Positions 1-9,767 of a DNA stretch of 64,000 nucleotides are shown here, one piece after another. The position numbers and the translations under genes are program-made. Every line of letters begins with the position of its first letter. Position 1 is the stretch's first letter. The stretch lies in contig NZ_JAPEPO010000001.1 in the NCBI RefSeq assembly GCF_026340095.1, positions 3,998,501 to 4,062,500 of the forward strand, written 5' to 3'. The stretch is from Streptomyces sp. NBC_01446 (GTDB taxonomy: Bacteria > Actinomycetota > Actinomycetes > Streptomycetales > Streptomycetaceae). The notes beneath the pieces are model-generated. The model was not told the origin of the DNA and searched no databases. It saw only the letters and a program-made list of their open reading frames with translations.

Positions 1-394
1 CGACGCCCCTGCACCAGGCGACGCCGTGCTCGCGGTAGGTGGGGAAGACGTAGTCGTCGTCGCGCGTGGCGCGGCCCGAGCCGATCTGCGCGGCCTCCTG
101 GCCGAGCAGCGAGGCCCACAGGCCCAGCTCGCCCTGTCGCTGCAGCGACGTGGCCTCCGCGTCGAAGCGGCGGGTGAGGACCATGTCGCGGTACAGGCCG
201 CGCAGCTCGTCGGCCGTGATGTCCTCGACGAACGCGGCGTACTCGGCGTGCGCGGGGTCCTCCACGCGCCGGCCCTCGGGGCTCAACAGCTGAACGAGGT
301 CGGGCGCTCCCGCCCCCGGGGACTTCTTCGCAGACTTTTTCGCAGCGGTGCGCTTGCGCGGCGTACGCGCGGCGGCATTGCTGTCCACGGTCAC
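1..394 (-). CDS. bkdF: Branched-chain 2-oxoacid dehydrogenase E1 alpha subunit, N-terminal part
   Basis: This is the first 131 codons of a gene that runs off the left edge. It begins at GTG 394, six bases after a GGAGGAG ribosome site. The visible residues show a basic Ala/Lys-rich leader of about 30 residues, then a helix around DELRGLYRDMVLTRRFD and the E1 alpha motif GLWASLLGQEAAQIGSG. These are typical of the thiamine-diphosphate-binding alpha subunit of the 2-oxoacid dehydrogenase complex that makes branched-chain acyl-CoA starters from Val, Leu and Ile. A complete second E1 alpha gene (bkdA) lies 16.6 kb away. Streptomyces avermitilis is known to carry two such clusters roughly 12 kb apart (bkdABC and bkdFGH). 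The long N-terminal leader fits BkdF, but assigning F rather than A rests on that comparison. The beta and E2 genes would lie outside the window. Confidence 0.82.
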   Translation of the reverse strand, partial: MTVDSNAAARTPRKRTAAKKSAKKSPGAGAPDLVQLLSPEGRRVEDPAHAEYAAFVEDITADELRGLYRDMVLTRRFDAEATSLQRQGELGLWASLLGQEAAQIGSGRATRDDDYVFPTYREHGVAWCRGV

Positions 395-783
395 GTGTGC
401 TCCTCCGTCGGTCCGGCCCCCGGGTTCGCCGGGAAAGCCTGGGGGTCTCCCCCCGGCCTTTTGAGGGCCTGGGGAAGGCTCGCCTGATCCGTCCTGCGCA
501 CGGGGTGGGTGCGACTCGGCCGGGTAAAGGCGTGACAGGTGTCCCGGCGAGCGCCCTGCACCCTGCACGTTACCCAGTGCCCCACATATCTGCGAAACCC
601 CATCTGACCTGCGATTTTGCTTGGATATCCAAGTAAATCGAGCAACTGCGGAACACTCGCTGGTCAGACGCGGTCAAAGCACTGTTCGGAGCACCGGTCA
701 CAAGCCTGGCAAGCGGCCGGAACACGGGCACGTTATCCCGGTCACCTCGGGCACGGGAAGAGCCAGTATGTGAGACTGGCCGC
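395..783. promoter_or_regulatory. Divergent intergenic region bkdF / response regulator
   Basis: A 389-base stretch without a supported gene separates the start of bkdF from the start of the rightward response regulator gene, so it should carry both promoters. It contains a perfect 14-bp palindrome, CTTGGATATCCAAG, at 620-633, in the only AT-rich patch of the region. No tRNA, terminator or convincing small gene was seen. Confidence 0.6.
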
Positions 784-1446
784 GTGTCCGAAGACGGAAA
801 AATTCGCGTATTTCTACTCGACGACCATGAAGTCGTACGCCGTGGAGTGCACGAGATGCTCTCCACGGAGGCGGACATCGAGGTCGTCGGAGAGGCCGGC
901 ACGGCAGCCGACGCCATGGTCCGCATCCCCGCCACGCGCCCCGACGTCGCCGTCCTGGATGTGCGGCTCCCGGACGGCAGCGGCGTCGAGGTGTGCCGCG
1001 AGATCCGGTCCCAGGACGAGTCGATCAAGTGCCTGATGCTGACCTCGTTCGCCGACGACGAGGCACTCTTCGACGCGATCATGGCGGGCGCATCCGGCTA
1101 CGTACTGAAGGCCATCAGGGGGAACGAACTCCTGAACGCGGTCCGCGACGTCGCCGCCGGGAAGTCCCTGCTCGACCCCGTCGCCACCGCCCGCGTCCTC
1201 GAAAGGCTCCGCGACGGCGGCCGCGGCAAGGAGGACGACCGGCTCGCGAACCTGACCGACCAGGAGCGCAAGATCCTCGACCTGATCGGCGAGGGCCTGA
1301 CCAACCGGGTCATCGGGGAGCGCCTCCACCTCGCCGAGAAAACGATCAAGAATTACGTGTCCAGCCTGCTGTCGAAACTGGGCATGAAACGCCGCTCGCA
1401 GGCCGCCGCGTATGTGGCACGGCTGCAGGCCGAGAAGCACCACTGA
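784..1446 (+). CDS. NarL/DosR-type response regulator (orphan)
   Basis: The 220-residue product is a cytoplasmic DNA-binding response regulator. A receiver domain covers about residues 7-122, with acidic pair D13/D14, phospho-acceptor D59 (in VLDVRLPDG), T87 and K109. A LuxR-type helix-turn-helix covers about 150-215 (LTDQERKILDLIGEGLTN, then ERLHLAEKTIKNYVSSLLSKL). The sequence is very close in style to mycobacterial DosR/DevR. No histidine kinase gene is adjacent, so it is an orphan. The GTG start at 784 lacks a strong Shine-Dalgarno sequence. From memory, the gene at this position in S. coelicolor (SCO3818) is an orphan regulator linked to an unlinked hybrid kinase and to antibiotic control; that link is not visible here. 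It is divergent from bkdF. Confidence 0.9.
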   Translation: MSEDGKIRVFLLDDHEVVRRGVHEMLSTEADIEVVGEAGTAADAMVRIPATRPDVAVLDVRLPDGSGVEVCREIRSQDESIKCLMLTSFADDEALFDAIMAGASGYVLKAIRGNELLNAVRDVAAGKSLLDPVATARVLERLRDGGRGKEDDRLANLTDQERKILDLIGEGLTNRVIGERLHLAEKTIKNYVSSLLSKLGMKRRSQAAAYVARLQAEKHH

Positions 1447-1520
1447 ATTCGGGACCTCCGTCCCTTTCACACGGGGCCGGGGCCTCTTTGCGGGACGCTT
1501 CCGCCGGCGCACCTGGAAAC

Positions 1521-1973
1521 ATGCCCTCCGAATTCCAGGAAGACCGTGCCCGGGAGAAGCGCGCCGTCGAGCTGATCGACAGCGTGGACCACGGCCGGGT
1601 GGCGACCAGCATGCGCGCGCTCCCCTTCCTCGCCCCGGCCCGCCACATCGTGGCGGACGGCCGGGTCGTCCTGCGGCTGCACAAGGGCTACGGCTACCAC
1701 CGGGCCTGCGCCGGCAGCGTCGTCGCGTACGGCGCCGACAACCTGAACCACGGCGGCCCCGCCGACGGCCACTGGTCGGTCCAGTTCGCCGGCACCTGCG
1801 AGGCCGTCGAACCGGCCCCCGGCGAACTCGACCTGTTCGGCCCCACGCCCCGCTTCGTCGACGGGGAGCCCTTCGACCTCGTCCATCCGCGGATCGAGCC
1901 CCAGTTCGTCACCGCGCACGAACCGACGGCCGGCGCCCGTCATCCGAAGCGGCCCTTTCACCACGTTCTGTAG
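1521..1973 (+). CDS. Pyridoxamine 5'-phosphate oxidase family protein
   Basis: The 150-residue product starts at ATG 1521, 74 bases after the response regulator, with which it may be co-transcribed. The sequence has the split-barrel flavin-binding style: an N-terminal helix ending in GRVATSMRALPFLAPARHIV, then VLRLHKGYGYHRACAGSVVAYGADN and a later strand W-S-V-Q-F-A-G-T-C-E. Members of this family bind FMN, F420 or heme and act on small oxidised substrates. DosR-regulated actinobacterial genes include such proteins, which fits the neighbour. The specific cofactor and substrate cannot be read from the sequence, and the protein may be a non-catalytic flavin-binding member. Confidence 0.7.
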   Translation: MPSEFQEDRAREKRAVELIDSVDHGRVATSMRALPFLAPARHIVADGRVVLRLHKGYGYHRACAGSVVAYGADNLNHGGPADGHWSVQFAGTCEAVEPAPGELDLFGPTPRFVDGEPFDLVHPRIEPQFVTAHEPTAGARHPKRPFHHVL

Positions 1974-2008
1974 CCACCCACTACCCAGGGTGCCCTAACA
2001 TCTGGCGC

Positions 2009-3019
2009 GTGCCGCGCTCATCTGCTCACTCCGCCCCACCTCTCCGCGCCCTGCTGCGGCAGTACGACGCCGGCTCACCGCTGGCCTGCGAACCCGTCGA
2101 CCAGGGCCTGCTCAACCGCGGCTACCGGCTCGCCACCACGCACGGCCGCTACTTCCTCAAGCACCACTTCGACCCGGAGACCGCCGACCCGGCCGCCATC
2201 GCCCGCCAGCACCGCGCCACCGAGCGCCTGGCCGCACTCGGCGTCCCCGTCGCCCCGCCCCTGCCCGCCGCCGACGGCCGCACCGTCACCGTCATCAGCG
2301 GCGCCAGCTACGCCCTGCACCCCTGGGTCGAGGGCCGCCACCGCAGCGGCGCCCAGCTCACGGCGGCCCAGTGCCGCACGCTCGGGGCGCTCCTGGGACT
2401 CGTACACGCGTGTCTGGAGCAGGTCATGGGGGCCGCGCCTGCGCGCGGGCGGGCCAGCGCCGATCCCGCGGACACTCTTGAGCTCATCGACACGCTGCTG
2501 GCGCGGGTGCGCCGCCATCGGCCGCACGACGCGTTCGACGAGCTGGCGCGGCACCGCCTCGTGGAGCGCCGCGCACTCCTGGAGTCCTGCGCGGGGCGCC
2601 GACCTCCGCAGGCCTCGGCGACCGGCTGGGTGCACGGGGACTTCCACCCGTTCAACCTGCTCTACCAAGGGGGCGTACCGGCCGCGATCGTCGACTGGGA
2701 CCGGCTCGGGGTGCAGCCGCGCGCCGAGGAGGCCGTACGCGCCGCCGTGATCTTCTTCGTGCGTCCCGTCGGCACCCTCGACCTGCCGAAGGTGCGGGCC
2801 TACGCACGCGCGTACCGCCGCGCCTCGGGAGCCGGGGCGGACGAACTCGCGGCCGCCGTCCACCGCGTGTGGTGGGAGCGGCTCAACGACTTCTGGATAC
2901 TGCGCTGGCGCTACGAACGCGGCGACCACCGCGCCGACCCCCAGTTCCCCGCGGCGTCGGCGCTCGCCGTGTGGTGGACAAACGAGTATGGGGCGGTGCG
3001 GGACGCGTTCGCCGAGTGA
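2009..3019 (+). CDS. Aminoglycoside/choline-kinase-fold phosphotransferase
   Basis: The 336-residue product has the hallmarks of the APH/homoserine-kinase-II fold. The phosphate-transfer loop WVHGDFHPFNLL lies at about 207-218 (catalytic D211) and the metal-binding loop IVDWD at about 227-231. The N-terminal half carries a degenerate ATP-binding lobe (GYRLATTHGRYFLKHH). The chosen start is GTG 2009, placed just before the first conserved helix, because the open frame upstream overlaps the preceding gene. The substrate cannot be predicted; related Streptomyces proteins are annotated simply as phosphotransferases. The gene ends 81 bases before the convergent kinase gene, with a short tandem repeat in between. 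Confidence 0.85.
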   Translation: MPRSSAHSAPPLRALLRQYDAGSPLACEPVDQGLLNRGYRLATTHGRYFLKHHFDPETADPAAIARQHRATERLAALGVPVAPPLPAADGRTVTVISGASYALHPWVEGRHRSGAQLTAAQCRTLGALLGLVHACLEQVMGAAPARGRASADPADTLELIDTLLARVRRHRPHDAFDELARHRLVERRALLESCAGRRPPQASATGWVHGDFHPFNLLYQGGVPAAIVDWDRLGVQPRAEEAVRAAVIFFVRPVGTLDLPKVRAYARAYRRASGAGADELAAAVHRVWWERLNDFWILRWRYERGDHRADPQFPAASALAVWWTNEYGAVRDAFAE

Positions 3020-3050
3020 CCGGCCGCCAGTGAGCCGGGTCGGTCGGCGG

Positions 3051-3104
3051 CCGGATCGGTCGGGTCGGCCGGATCGGTCGGGTCGGCCGGATCGGTCGGG
3101 TCAG
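3051..3104. repeat. Three 18-bp tandem repeats
   Basis: Three head-to-tail copies of an 18-bp unit (CCGGATCGGTCGGGTCGG) occupy 3051-3068, 3069-3086 and 3087-3104, the last with one change. They lie between two convergent genes, and the stop codon of the leftward kinase gene (3101-3103) falls inside the last copy. The repeat may be simple slippage; no hairpin terminator was seen here. Confidence 0.85.
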
Positions 3105-4747
3105 CCCGTCGCCGGGTCGCCCGTGGAGACCTGGAGCTGGATCGACTCGGGGTTCTTCGGGTCGATCTCCGTGCGCGCCTTGGGGTACTGCACGATGACC
3201 GTGCCCTCACCGAAGGTGTTCTCGTCGACGTCCCTGATGTCGAACTTCCAACCGGCGGCCTGCAGACAGGCCTTGACCGACGTGATGTTCTTGTACGTGA
3301 AGTCCGGGAGCATGACCTTGTCCGGGTCGTTGTAACCCGTGTCAGGCTCCTTGCACTCGTCCTCTTCGATCGTCTTCGTCAGATCGGGACCCTTGTGACC
3401 GGCGACGGCCGACGGCGACTTCTTCGCGTCGCCGCCGCCCTTCTCGTCATTGCCGTTCATCGTCAGGGCCGTGATCAGACCGCCGACCGCGATCAGCGCG
3501 ACGACGACCGAACCGACGATCACCCCGGTGTTCCGCTTGCCGCCACCGCCACCGGAGACCGCCGAACTCGGCGTCGTCTGGGGCGAGATGGTGTACGGCG
3601 GTGGCGTCTGCTGGTGCAGCGGCTGGTGCTGCTGGTGCTGCTGAGGCGCGTATGGAGAGGTGGGCGGCGGGGTCTGGTAGCCCTGCTGCGGATATCCGTA
3701 GCCCGGAGTGGCCGGCGCCGGGCTCCCGTAGGGGCCCGGCTGGTACGGCGTCTGCACCGGACCGGTCGGCGCCTGCGTCGACTGGTCGACCGGCGGGAAC
3801 ACCGCGGAAGCGACACCCGCACCGCTGGACGTCTGCGCGCCCGGCACGATGCTGGGCGCCGCGGCCTGCAGCGACTGGGCGACCCGCAGGCACTCGTCGC
3901 GCATCGCCTCGGCGCTCGGGAAGCGCTCGTTCGGGTTCTTCTTCAGCGCGCGGGCGACCAGCGCGTCCACCGCCGGGGGCACCGACCGGTTGATCGACGA
4001 AGGAGCCACCGGCTCCTCCTGGACGTGCGCATACGCTATGGCCAGCGGCGAGTCCGCCTCGAACGGCAGCCGCCCGGTGACCAGTTGGAACAGCATGATG
4101 CCGACCGAGTACAGGTCGGAGCGGGCGTCCACGCCACGGCCCAGGGCCTGCTCGGGCGAGAGGTACTGAGGGGTACCGACGACCATGCCGGTCTGCGTCA
4201 TCGACGTGACACCGGACTGCATGGCGCGGGCGATACCGAAGTCCATGACCTTGACGACGTTCCGCTTCGTCATCATGACGTTGCCCGGCTTGATGTCGCG
4301 GTGGACCAGACCCATCTCGTGGCTGATCTCCAGCGCCGCGAGCACATCGGCCGTGATCTTCAGGGCCTTGTCGGTCGGCATCGCGCCGTAGTGCGCGACA
4401 TCCGCGTCGAGCACGGAGCCGAGGGGCTGGCCCTCGACGTACTCCATGACGATGTACGGGGTGGTCATCCCGTCGAGGTCGTCCTCGCCGGTGTCGAAGA
4501 CCGAGACGATGTTCGTGTGCGTGAGCTTCGCCACGGACTGGGCCTCACGGCGGAAGCGCTCACGGAACGCCTGCTCACGCCCGAGCTCGGTGTGCAGCGT
4601 CTTGATCGCCACCTGGCGGTCGAGCACGGCGTCGTACGCGAGGTGGACCGAGGCCATGCCGCCCTCGCCGAGCAGATCACGCAGCTGGTAGCGACCGCCG
4701 GCGACAGCACGCCCTGCGTACCGGCCTTGTGCGCCGTCCTGGCTCAT
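3101..4747 (-). CDS. Membrane Ser/Thr protein kinase with extracellular PASTA-like tail
   Basis: The 548-residue product is a Hanks-type kinase. Gly-rich loop LGEGGMASV is at about 26-34, ATP lysine K49 (VAIKT), catalytic HRDIKPGN at about 149-156, DFG at about 169-171, and the activation segment TQTGMVVGTPQYLSPEQ follows. A Pro/Gln-rich linker (about 300-400) leads to one membrane helix (about 410-432, VIVGSVVVALIAVGGLI). The roughly 110-residue outer domain has two cysteines (DECKEPD and KACLQAAGW) and a PASTA-like ending (GTVIVQYPKARTEIDP). It starts at ATG 4747 and is divergent from a second kinase gene. The targets are unknown. This is a distinct kinase from PknB at 41.9 kb. Confidence 0.92.
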   Translation of the reverse strand: MSQDGAQGRYAGRAVAGGRYQLRDLLGEGGMASVHLAYDAVLDRQVAIKTLHTELGREQAFRERFRREAQSVAKLTHTNIVSVFDTGEDDLDGMTTPYIVMEYVEGQPLGSVLDADVAHYGAMPTDKALKITADVLAALEISHEMGLVHRDIKPGNVMMTKRNVVKVMDFGIARAMQSGVTSMTQTGMVVGTPQYLSPEQALGRGVDARSDLYSVGIMLFQLVTGRLPFEADSPLAIAYAHVQEEPVAPSSINRSVPPAVDALVARALKKNPNERFPSAEAMRDECLRVAQSLQAAAPSIVPGAQTSSGAGVASAVFPPVDQSTQAPTGPVQTPYQPGPYGSPAPATPGYGYPQQGYQTPPPTSPYAPQQHQQHQPLHQQTPPPYTISPQTTPSSAVSGGGGGKRNTGVIVGSVVVALIAVGGLITALTMNGNDEKGGGDAKKSPSAVAGHKGPDLTKTIEEDECKEPDTGYNDPDKVMLPDFTYKNITSVKACLQAAGWKFDIRDVDENTFGEGTVIVQYPKARTEIDPKNPESIQLQVSTGDPATG

Positions 4748-5059
4748 GTTTCTACGTCCCCCATCGGCGCGGCCGGTGATCGATCACCACTATTCCCGGC
4801 CAAGTCTGCCCCGTGGCACCGGCACGTCAAGCTCGGTGCCCGTTCCGTGACCGTACGGGCAAGAAGCGTCGCGGAAGCGTTACAGGAACCGCCCAGACGA
4901 TTTGCATCGCATTGCCCTCAGAAGGTTTGATGGCCGGTCCATCTCGGGACGGGGCGCCGGGCGGAGCCTGTAGCGTGGCCCGACGGAGACCGTAACGACC
5001 ACCGCGCGTACATCCGACAGTGCGGACACGAACGCGGACAGAAACGACGGCGAGGACTG
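4748..5059. promoter_or_regulatory. Divergent promoter region between two kinase genes
   Basis: These 312 bases separate the starts of two divergent Ser/Thr kinase genes. A perfect 14-bp palindrome, GGTGATCGATCACC, sits at 4775-4788, 28 bases upstream of the leftward kinase ATG, where an operator could act. No gene is supported in the rest of the stretch. Confidence 0.55.
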
Positions 5060-6640
<1,581 letters not shown>

Positions 6641-6667
6641 GCCGCCACCCTCCCAGCACAAGACATA

Positions 6668-6710
6668 CGAAGGCGCCCGGCCGGTCACCATGACCGGCCG
6701 GGCGCCTTCG
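6668..6710. terminator. Strong bidirectional hairpin
   Basis: Perfect 20-bp arms (6668-6687 and 6691-6710) with a 3-base loop lie between the rightward kinase gene and the leftward bpa gene. The position between convergent genes fits a shared terminator. Confidence 0.9.
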
Positions 6711-6780
6711 CGTTAAGGGTTCGATTCGGGTCTCTGCAGGTACCGGGCTGGGCGTTCCAGGTAGGGGGCGCCCGGCACCT

Positions 6781-7320
6781 CTACAAGTACGGGCCTCCGG
6801 AGCGGCCGGCCACCCGCGGGTCGTCGTCATCCTCTCCGCCCACGCCGGGCGGCAGCGCGCGACGCATCTGCTCCAACTGGGCCCGCGCGGCCATCTGCTG
6901 CGCGAACAGTGTCGTCTGGATCCCGTGGAAGAGTCCCTCGAGCCAGCCAACCAACTGAGCCTGCGCGATCCGCAGTTCGGCGTCGCTCGGGATCACCTCG
7001 TCGGTGAACGGCAGGGAGAGGCGCTCCAGCTCCTCGACCAGCTCCGGCGCGAGACCGTCCTCGAGCTCCTTCACGGAGCTCGCGTGGATCTCCTTGAGCC
7101 GCACCCGGCTCGCCTCGTCCAGAGGAGCCGCCCGCACCTCCTCGAGCAGCTGCTTGATCATGCTGCCGATGCGCATCACCTTGGCGGGTTGTTCCACCAT
7201 CTCCGTCACCGGGACCTCGCGGGAGTCGTCGTCTCCACCGCCACCGAGCGCCATTCCGTCCTGGCCCACGACCAGGACCTGGGGGCTCTCCGGCGACCTT
7301 TCGTTCCTCGGCATCTCCAT
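6781..7320 (-). CDS. bpa: Bacterial proteasome activator (Bpa/PafE family)
   Basis: The 179-residue product matches the actinobacterial ATP-independent proteasome activator. It has a disordered acidic N-terminus (GGGGDDDSREVP), then a helical core beginning QPAKVMRIGSMIKQLLEEV and continuing through SRVRLKEIHASSVKELEDGL and AQAQLVGWLEGLFHGIQTTL. A flexible tail ends in -GPYL, with Tyr next to last as in the C-terminal docking motif of proteasome activators. Known members form a dodecameric ring that opens the 20S core for unfolded proteins. The start is ATG 7320; an in-frame upstream extension exists but lacks the family's character. It is convergent with the kinase gene at 5060. It is not adjacent to proteasome genes here. 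Confidence 0.85.
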   Translation of the reverse strand: MEMPRNERSPESPQVLVVGQDGMALGGGGDDDSREVPVTEMVEQPAKVMRIGSMIKQLLEEVRAAPLDEASRVRLKEIHASSVKELEDGLAPELVEELERLSLPFTDEVIPSDAELRIAQAQLVGWLEGLFHGIQTTLFAQQMAARAQLEQMRRALPPGVGGEDDDDPRVAGRSGGPYL

Positions 7321-7773
7321 GCCGCCATTCTCTCGTACCGCACCATCACACCTGGGTAGTGCCCCCATACGAGAGTGATCCACCGTGTTCGGGCGTGTTC
7401 CCACCGTGAGCGACGGCGTTCCCGGCGCGTACGGGCCTGAGCGAGGGCGGCGGCGGTTTGCGGGGCGGGCGGGGCGACGAACGCGGGCCACGGGCCGGTC
7501 GTGAAGGACGGCCTCGGGCTTGAAAGGAGCGGGAGGCGTGTGCCGTGAGGGCGGATGTCTTCGGGGCGGATGTCTTTGGGGCGGATGTCTTCGGGGCGGA
7601 TGCCGTGGCGGCGTATGTCATGGGCGGCGCGTATGTCATGGGCGGCAGCGATTTCCGGTTCGGGGTGGAGTTCCTGGGCGGCGCGGATGTCATGAGCAGT
7701 GGAGATTTCGGGTTCGGGGCGGATTTCATGGGCGGCACGTATCTCATGGGCGGCAGCGATGTGCGGCAGCGAT
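7321..7773. repeat. Gene-free stretch with period-15 tandem repeat
   Basis: Between the bpa start and the next leftward gene's stop lie 453 bases without a convincing gene. From 7551 a 15-bp unit (GCGGATGTCTTCGGG) repeats: 7551-7565, 7566-7580 and 7581-7595 are near identical, then 7596-7625 are degenerate copies, and looser period-related text (ATGGGCGGC blocks) continues to about 7780. The repeat is open in several frames on both strands, so open frames here are not evidence of coding. Confidence 0.7.
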
Positions 7774-8529
7774 TCATGTGCGGCGCAGGCGCAGGGCCAG
7801 GAATCCGACGCCGAGGCCGACCAGGACGAGGCCGGAGCCCAGCGGCAGGACGCCCACGCCGGGGATCACGGGTTCGGCGACGGCCTGCTGCGGGGTGCGG
7901 CCGACGTTGTCCGCGGGGACGTCTGTGGGCCGGACCGACGGCTGGACCTGCTGCTCGTCGGGGTCTTCCTCCCAGGCCTGCGGTTCTTCCGGGGGCACGG
8001 GTATCGCGGCGTGGGCCGAGCGGGTGCGCGACGGCTCCGCCGAGGCCGAGGGAGCGTGGGAGCGCTTCGGCACGTCCGAGGCCGCGGACGCCGAGGCGGA
8101 GTGGCTCTTCCGGGCGGAGTGGCCCTTGCGGGAGGAGGCCGTGGAGGGTGCCGCGAAGGGGGCCTTCGGATGGGCGGGGGATGCGCTGGGCCGTCCGGGG
8201 GAAGCACTGGCCGAGGGCTTCTCGGTGTCGGGCGCGGACGGTGCGGCCGCGGAGGGCTTACGGCGCGGCCGGTGCGTGGGCGGGGCCTCTTCGGGGCGGT
8301 CGTGGACCGGCGGCTTCGACTCGGCCCGCCCCGGCGGCGTGCGGCCCTCGCCGGGGCGGCTGCCGGCCTTCGCCTCGTCATCGGCAGAGGCGGGGGCGCG
8401 CGTGGGCGAGGGTTCGGCGGCGTACGCGTAGGTGCCGGTGGTGGCCGCTCCGGAGAGGAGGGCCAGGAACAGCAGTGGCCACAGCAGCGGCGGCAGCGGG
8501 CGGCCGGTGGTGCGGAGGCGTGGAGTCAT
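7774..8529 (-). CDS. Secreted, Pro/Ser/Ala-rich protein with C-terminal membrane anchor
   Basis: The 251-residue product was not recognised as a named family. It shows an N-terminal signal sequence (PPLLWPLLFLALLSGAATTG, cleavage likely after AYA-A near residue 38). A low-complexity stretch rich in Pro, Ser, Ala and Lys/Arg follows for about 150 residues. The C-terminus has a hydrophobic helix (GSGLVLVGLGVGFLALRL) and a short basic tail (RLRRT). No LPxTG-type sorting motif precedes the helix; the nearest text is VIPGVGVLPLGSG. It is probably a wall-spanning or stalk-like membrane protein. Low complexity prevents any functional inference. Confidence 0.7.
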   Translation of the reverse strand: MTPRLRTTGRPLPPLLWPLLFLALLSGAATTGTYAYAAEPSPTRAPASADDEAKAGSRPGEGRTPPGRAESKPPVHDRPEEAPPTHRPRRKPSAAAPSAPDTEKPSASASPGRPSASPAHPKAPFAAPSTASSRKGHSARKSHSASASAASDVPKRSHAPSASAEPSRTRSAHAAIPVPPEEPQAWEEDPDEQQVQPSVRPTDVPADNVGRTPQQAVAEPVIPGVGVLPLGSGLVLVGLGVGFLALRLRRT

Positions 8530-8660
8530 TCCGCGCGCCCCTCCCGGAATCGAGTCACCAAGATCAGAGGAATCCCGGAATCAGCGTCACATGACGCAAC
8601 AATTCCGGCACCTTGGTGCCACTCCGCTCACTCCGGCCACGCCGCCGCCCGCCGCCCGGC

Positions 8661-9641
8661 CTACTCCACGGTGAGCAGCACCTTCCCGATGTGCCCGCTC
8701 TCCTCCAGGACACGGTGCGCCTGCGCCGCGTCGCTCATCGGCAGCTTCCGGTCGACGATGGGCCGGACGCGGCCCGAGTCGATCAGCGGCCAGATGTGCT
8801 CCCGTACCGCCGCGACGATCGCTGCCTTCTCGGACAGCGGGCGCGCACGCAGCGAGGTCGCGGTGATGGCGCCGCGCTTGTTGAGGAGCATGGCGATGTT
8901 CAGTTCGCCCTGGATGCCGCCCTGCATGCCGATGATCGCGAGGCGGCCGTTGGTGGCCAGCGTCTGGACGTTGCGGTCCAGGTACTTGGCGCCCATGTTG
9001 TCGAGGATGACGTCGGCGCCCGCGCCGTCCGTGGCCCGCTTGATCTCCTCCACGAAGTCCTGCTCGCGGTAGTTGATCAGGATGTCGGCGCCGAGCTCGG
9101 CGCAGTAGTCGAGCTTCTCCTTGCTACCCGCCGTCACCGCCACCCTGGCGCCGATCGCCTTGGCCAGCTGGATGGCCATCGTGCCGATGCCGCTGGAGCC
9201 GCCGTGGACGAGGAAGGTCTCGCCGGGGCGCAGGTGGGCGATCATGAAGACGTTCGACCAGACGGTCGCGGTCACCTCGGGCAGCGCGGCCGCCGTGACG
9301 AGGTCGGTGTTCTCGGGTACGGGCAGGAGCTGGCCGGCCGGGACGGCGACCTTCTCGGCGTAACCGCCGCCCGAGAGCAGCGCGCACACCTCGTCGCCGA
9401 CGGACCAGCCGGACACTCCGGCGCCGAGGGCGACGATGCGTCCCGCGCACTCGAGGCCGGGGATGGCGGTCGCGCCGGGCGGCGGGTTGTAGAGGCCCTG
9501 GCGCTGGAGCAGATCGGCGCGGTTGACGGCCCCGGCCGCCACCTCGACCAGCACTTCGCCGTCACCGGGTACGGGATCGGGAACCTCCGCCCAGACGAGC
9601 GCCTCAGGTCCACCGGGTTCCGGAATCGTGATCGCATACAT
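8661..9641 (-). CDS. NAD(P)H quinone oxidoreductase (zinc-less MDR family)
   Basis: The 326-residue product is a medium-chain dehydrogenase/reductase of the quinone-oxidoreductase (PIG3-like) group. The N-terminal part reads MYAITIPEPGGPEALVW, then NRADLLQRQGLYNPPPG and PGLECAGRIVALG. The nucleotide-binding region is TFLVHGGSSGIGTMAIQLAKA (about 143-163). Zinc-coordinating cysteines of alcohol dehydrogenases are absent. Such enzymes reduce quinones or other carbonyls with NADPH in the cytoplasm. ATG 9641 was chosen because it matches the family N-terminus; an open frame upstream is arginine-rich and not family-like. It follows the K+ channel gene by 126 bases on the same strand. Confidence 0.88.
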   Translation of the reverse strand: MYAITIPEPGGPEALVWAEVPDPVPGDGEVLVEVAAGAVNRADLLQRQGLYNPPPGATAIPGLECAGRIVALGAGVSGWSVGDEVCALLSGGGYAEKVAVPAGQLLPVPENTDLVTAAALPEVTATVWSNVFMIAHLRPGETFLVHGGSSGIGTMAIQLAKAIGARVAVTAGSKEKLDYCAELGADILINYREQDFVEEIKRATDGAGADVILDNMGAKYLDRNVQTLATNGRLAIIGMQGGIQGELNIAMLLNKRGAITATSLRARPLSEKAAIVAAVREHIWPLIDSGRVRPIVDRKLPMSDAAQAHRVLEESGHIGKVLLTVE

Positions 9642-9767
9642 GCCGGCGAGGCTACTCCTCGCGGTGATCCGGACGGCGGGACGGCACGTGCCACGCCGCC
9701 AGTTCGCGGCGCCCCGACTCACCGTCCGGGCACGCCCCAACAGTCAGTCCTGTGGTGCCCCCGACTG

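Noticed and set aside
7545..8594. Plus-strand frame with ADVFG pentapeptide-like repeats
   Set aside because: The repeats come from a 15-bp tandem array, and beyond about 7790 the frame runs antisense to the surface-protein gene; no pentapeptide-repeat protein is supported.
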